Shown here: in pieces, positions 60,858-64,000 of the stretch
Numbering within the stretch: position 1 is the stretch's first letter
Layout: each line of letters opens with the position of its first letter
Assembly (NCBI GenBank): GCA_963728785.1
Contig: CAVSKV010000004.1
Location: 124,001 to 188,000, forward strand
Direction of reading: 5' to 3'
Source of the DNA: JAGWRI01 sp963728785
Lineage (GTDB): Bacteria; Gemmatimonadota; Gemmatimonadetes; Gemmatimonadales; Gemmatimonadaceae
Length of the DNA stretch: 64,000 nucleotides
Notes under the pieces: model-generated
Told to the model about the DNA's origin: nothing
The model's database searches: none
What the model saw: the letters and a program-made list of their open reading frames with translations, nothing else
Made by a program: the position numbers and the translations under genes

Positions 60858-62014
60858 AGGCCTCCGACCCGCGTCCGCCGCTCTACGTGGGGCTCATGTC
60901 GGGCACGTCACTCGATGGAATCACGGTGGTGGCGGTCCGTTTCCATCCACGCGACGGGGGGTTCGACCCCGAGATGTGTGCGTTTAGCGTTATGGAATAT
61001 ACCGCCGACCAGCGCGAAGCCTTGCAGCGGGCAATGTCGTTGGGCACCGCGGAGGAGTACTGCCTGCTGCAGTTCGCCCTTGGGAACTGGCTGGCGGCGG
61101 CCGCTTTGGAGGCAATCGCCGAGGCCGGGGTGCCGCGCCAGGAGATCCGTGCGATCGCCTCGCATGGGCAGACGTTGTGGCACGCGCCGGCGCGCGCCAC
61201 TTGGCAGATCGGCGAACCGGCGGTGATCGCCGAGCGCACCGGAGTGGACGTAGTGAGCGATTTCCGCGCGCGAGATGTGGCGGCGGGCGGGCAGGGGGCG
61301 CCGCTGGTGCCGATCGCGGACGCGCTGCTGTTTGCCGGCGATAGGTGGCGTGCTCTGCAGAACGTGGGCGGCATGGGGAACGTGACCGTCGTGCCTCCGG
61401 GCGGCGTCGTGGATGGCGTTCGGGCATTCGACACGGGGCCGGGCGTGGCCGTGATTGACGGCGTGGTGCAGGCGCTCTACCGGGGGGTGCGCTTCGACGC
61501 AGGCGGCGCGCTGGCGCGCACGGGCGCCCCCATCAACGCGGTCGTGGACGCCCTGCTCGGCGATCCGTTCTTCACCGCCGAGCCGCCCAAGTCAACGGGG
61601 CGCGAAGCGTTCGGCGCGGCGTACGTGGAGCGGCTCATCGGACGGTGCCGTGATGCCGGTGGCCCTACGCCAGCCGACATCGTGGCCACCGCCACGGCGC
61701 TCACGGCGCGCAGCATCGGCGATGCGTACCGGCGGTTCATGCCCGAGCCGGTGCGCGAGGTGCTGGTTTCGGGCGGTGGGGCGAGGAATGCGGCGCTCCT
61801 GGCGATGATCGCCGCGGCAGTGGCTCCGTTGGCGGTGCGCCGGTTCAGCGAAGTCTACTTCGATGACGAGGCCAAGGAGGCCGTGGCGTTCGCGCTGCTG
61901 GCGCACCTGTTTCTCGAGGGGCTTCCTGGGAACGTGCCGCGTGCCACAGGGGCGTGCGGTCCACGCATCCTGGGAAAACTCACGCCGGCCGGGGGTCAGG
62001 AACGGAGCGTCTGA
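60854..62014 (+). CDS. anmK: Anhydro-N-acetylmuramic acid kinase
   Basis: A 386-residue kinase that opens and phosphorylates anhydro-MurNAc to MurNAc-6-phosphate, the substrate of MurQ. GLMSGTSLDGI, IASHGQTLWHAP, DFRARDVAAGGQGAPLVP and NVGGMGNVTVVP are family signatures. It is translationally coupled to murQ. Codons around 60980-61005 are locally AT-rich. Confidence 0.95.
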   Translation: MKASDPRPPLYVGLMSGTSLDGITVVAVRFHPRDGGFDPEMCAFSVMEYTADQREALQRAMSLGTAEEYCLLQFALGNWLAAAALEAIAEAGVPRQEIRAIASHGQTLWHAPARATWQIGEPAVIAERTGVDVVSDFRARDVAAGGQGAPLVPIADALLFAGDRWRALQNVGGMGNVTVVPPGGVVDGVRAFDTGPGVAVIDGVVQALYRGVRFDAGGALARTGAPINAVVDALLGDPFFTAEPPKSTGREAFGAAYVERLIGRCRDAGGPTPADIVATATALTARSIGDAYRRFMPEPVREVLVSGGGARNAALLAMIAAAVAPLAVRRFSEVYFDDEAKEAVAFALLAHLFLEGLPGNVPRATGACGPRILGKLTPAGGQERSV

Positions 62015-62114
62015 GCACCCGATGATTCAGGACCCTGCGTCATCTGCTTCCATGCTCCGTTCATGGTGCTCGAGGCGTCGCGGATGATGTCGCGGCCGGA
62101 TCTCCACCGGTGCG
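62015..62114. other. Convergent anmK / PP2C spacer
   Basis: 100 bases, no clear hairpin or gene. Confidence 0.4.
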
Positions 62115-63257
62115 TCAGCTCCGGGCCCTGGCCAGCCACCACGCAGCGGCCGTGACCACGGCGATCACGAGCGCGCCGAGGAGCAGACGCTGTATCAACC
62201 GGCCGCGGGCGCGCCGCTCCTCGGTCACCAAAGGCGATGCCTCCGGCGCTCTCAACCGCGCCGAGGGGCGGGCCACGGCATGCACCGGCGTGGTTTCATG
62301 CCGGCTGAGGTCGTCGAGCAGGCGGTCGACGCCCGCGGGCGTGTTGCCGCGTTCACCCGGCGCGTACGTGCGATGGCCCACTTCGTCGCTGTGAGCGGCG
62401 GGACTCAGCCCGTCGCCGTCGAAGCGGGCCGCGATCACCGTGATGTTGTCGGGGCCGCCGGCGCTGTTGGCGAGATCGATGAGCTGCTTGCACGCCGACT
62501 CGAGGTCCGGCTGGTCGCGGATCACTTCGGCGATCTGGTCCCGCGACACCTGGCCGGACAGGCCATCGCTGCACAGCACGAGCACGTCATCTCGGCGGAG
62601 CTTCTGGTGCGTCAGGTCGATCTTGACCGCGGCGTCCGGACCCAACGCCTGGAGGATGATGTTGCGCCGCTCGCTGCGCTCGGCTTCCTCCTCGGTTAGT
62701 TCACCGGCCTCGACCAGTTTCTGCATGAGCGACTGGTCCTTGGTGATCTGGCGGGCCACGCCATCGCGCACGAGGTAGGCGCGGCTATCGCCCACCTGGG
62801 CGACGTAGAGCGTGTCGCCGAGCAGGCCGGCGATCGTAGCCGTGGTGCCCATGCCTCGGTACTCGGCATGCCGGGAGGCAAAGGCGTTGATCTCGGCGTT
62901 GGCCACCACAGCGGCGTGCTTGAGCGCCGCCGCGAACGCGTCAGGCGTCGCGTCCGGTCGGGCGAGCCAGTCCCGTCGTAGCTCGCGCAGTACGATGGTG
63001 GTGGCCATCTCGCTGGCGATCTCGCCGGCGGCCGCACCGCCCATGCCGTCGGCGACCATGAACAGCGATCCGCGTGTTCCGGTTTCGTGCGTGCGCACCG
63101 CGGGCCGCATGGACGCGTCGTCTGCGGTGAGGTCGGCGACGATGAAGGCGTCCTCGTTGTGCTCGCGCGTGCGCCCCACGTCCGTCTTTCCGAAGACGTG
63201 GACGATCACGGATCCGCGCGCCGCCCCGCCAGAGGATGGCTTGGAGGGAGGGTTCAC
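62115..63257 (-). CDS. PP2C-type Ser/Thr phosphatase with membrane anchor
   Basis: A 380-residue PPM phosphatase. HNEDAF, VADGMGGAAAGE, GDSRAYLVRD, CSDGLSG and GGPDNITVIAARF carry the metal-binding Asp residues and define the family. A single C-terminal helix (LLLGALVIAVVTAAAWW) anchors it to the membrane with the phosphatase in the cytosol. Start is a GTG at 63257 (or at 63209). It lies 29 bases after the double-FHA gene and is likely co-transcribed. Confidence 0.87.
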   Translation of the reverse strand: MNPPSKPSSGGAARGSVIVHVFGKTDVGRTREHNEDAFIVADLTADDASMRPAVRTHETGTRGSLFMVADGMGGAAAGEIASEMATTIVLRELRRDWLARPDATPDAFAAALKHAAVVANAEINAFASRHAEYRGMGTTATIAGLLGDTLYVAQVGDSRAYLVRDGVARQITKDQSLMQKLVEAGELTEEEAERSERRNIILQALGPDAAVKIDLTHQKLRRDDVLVLCSDGLSGQVSRDQIAEVIRDQPDLESACKQLIDLANSAGGPDNITVIAARFDGDGLSPAAHSDEVGHRTYAPGERGNTPAGVDRLLDDLSRHETTPVHAVARPSARLRAPEASPLVTEERRARGRLIQRLLLGALVIAVVTAAAWWLARARS

Positions 63258-63285
63258 GAAATTTCCGCTCGTTGCAGGCCGATGC

Positions 63286-63999
63286 TCACACGTTCTCCAC
63301 GCGCAGGACCTGATCGCCCAGCAGCAACCGCTGTCCTTTCTTGACCATCTGCTCGCCACGCACGGCGAGCGCGACTCCGTTGCGGCTGCCGGCATCGTAG
63401 ACGAAGAAGTCCGCGTCTTCGGAACGGATCCCGGCGTGGCGCCCGCTCATCGTCTGATCGTACGGAAAGGTCCAGTCGCCCGTTTCGCGACCGATCAGGA
63501 TGCTGCGCCCCGGCGAGAGGTGGAAGGTGTCGCGCACGCTGCCATCGGCGCGCAGTTGTTCCAGCACGGCCACGTCCGTCGGCGGCACGAGCGAGCCCAT
63601 GCGCCTGGTGGAATCGGCCTCGGGCATGTGGGGACCCGGATATCCCAGCCGACGGAAGCGCAGCACCTGCGACCCCACGAGCATGCGGTCGCCATCGGCC
63701 AGCTTGGTGGGACCGTCGATGAACGCCCAACTTGCGTTGCGCGACCCGAGATCGCGCACCCAGAGTTCACCGCGGCGCAGGTCGAACCGGGCGTGCATCG
63801 GCGACATGTACACATCGTCGGGGAACCGGATGTCGGCGTCGCCGCGGCCCAGCACGGCGTCACCCCGGTCCAGGTTGAACGTTCTGGCCACGTCGCCGGC
63901 GTCGTTGAGCAGCGCGAGCCGCGGCCCTGCTTCACGCCGCGCGGCGCCGAGCCCCCGTGTGCTCGGGCCCGCCGCGGCCGGCTGGTCCACCAGCGACAC
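63286..63999 (-). CDS. Double FHA-domain protein (may begin outside the window)
   Basis: At least 237 residues with two FHA domains: one at about 45-110 (AVLGRGDADIRFPDD, SPMHARFD, DLGSRNASW) and one at about 160-235 (ILIGRETGDWTF, SGRHAGI, DAGSRNGVAL). Each has the phosphothreonine-binding Arg, Ser, His and Asn. The GTG at 63999 is at the window edge, so the true start may be upstream. It likely reads phosphorylation set by a Ser/Thr kinase. Confidence 0.8.
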   Translation of the reverse strand: MSLVDQPAAAGPSTRGLGAARREAGPRLALLNDAGDVARTFNLDRGDAVLGRGDADIRFPDDVYMSPMHARFDLRRGELWVRDLGSRNASWAFIDGPTKLADGDRMLVGSQVLRFRRLGYPGPHMPEADSTRRMGSLVPPTDVAVLEQLRADGSVRDTFHLSPGRSILIGRETGDWTFPYDQTMSGRHAGIRSEDADFFVYDAGSRNGVALAVRGEQMVKKGQRLLLGDQVLRVENV

Positions 64000-64000
64000 G

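Overview
The window is high-GC bacterial chromosome with dense, mostly + strand genes that often overlap at GTGA, ATGA or TAATG junctions. It carries no phage, IS, CRISPR array or tRNA gene that I can see. The gene set suggests a free-living Gram-negative-type bacterium: an exported protein with a barrel-like end, a PilT-type ATPase, peptidoglycan recycling enzymes, a eukaryote-like Ser/Thr kinase, PP2C and FHA proteins, and a YpdA-type thiol reductase. My best guess is Gemmatimonadota. This is inferred from gene content and style; no search was run.

Region 1 (1-28262) is the transcription/translation core: end of rplJ, rplL, rpoB, rpoC, a terminator, a PlsB-like acyltransferase, then rpsL-rpsG under their own promoter and closed by a strong terminator. 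A minus-strand exported protein interrupts the usual str operon. A second promoter then precedes fusA-tuf-rpsJ and the complete S10 and spc ribosomal operons through secY, which ends in a terminator. Several ribosomal proteins have low-complexity extensions: an RGG-rich N-terminus on S5, a histone H1-like tail on L4, an Ala/Pro tail on S19, and basic N-termini on L5 and L24. EF-Tu has an unusual switch I and L2 lacks part of a conserved loop.

Region 2 (28378-41901): adk-map, with no alpha operon following; a secreted M14 peptidase; a minus-strand FtcD fusion and an inositol-phosphatase-family gene separated by a repeat-bearing spacer; then a + strand run trpS-mgtC-dehydrogenase-pilT-dapA-membrane M28 peptidase-DUF456, closed by a terminator.

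Region 3 (41840-57968): purA, ypdA, glyS, an M3 peptidase and an SDR. Next comes a tightly coupled cassette: a GAF sensor kinase without its phospho-accepting histidine, an unrecognised 101-residue protein, a ubiquitin-like beta-grasp protein and a histone-deacetylase-family enzyme. A zinc-ribbon Ser/Thr kinase, dipeptide epimerase, PriA, an archaeal-type ornithine cyclodeaminase homologue, an unknown protein and CcdA follow. The ubiquitin-like cassette is the best candidate for an undescribed system here.

Region 4 (57993-64000): a minus-strand ABC exporter, + strand murQ-anmK (anhydro-MurNAc recycling, related in theme to the dipeptide epimerase), and a minus-strand pair of a PP2C phosphatase and a double-FHA protein that reaches the window edge.
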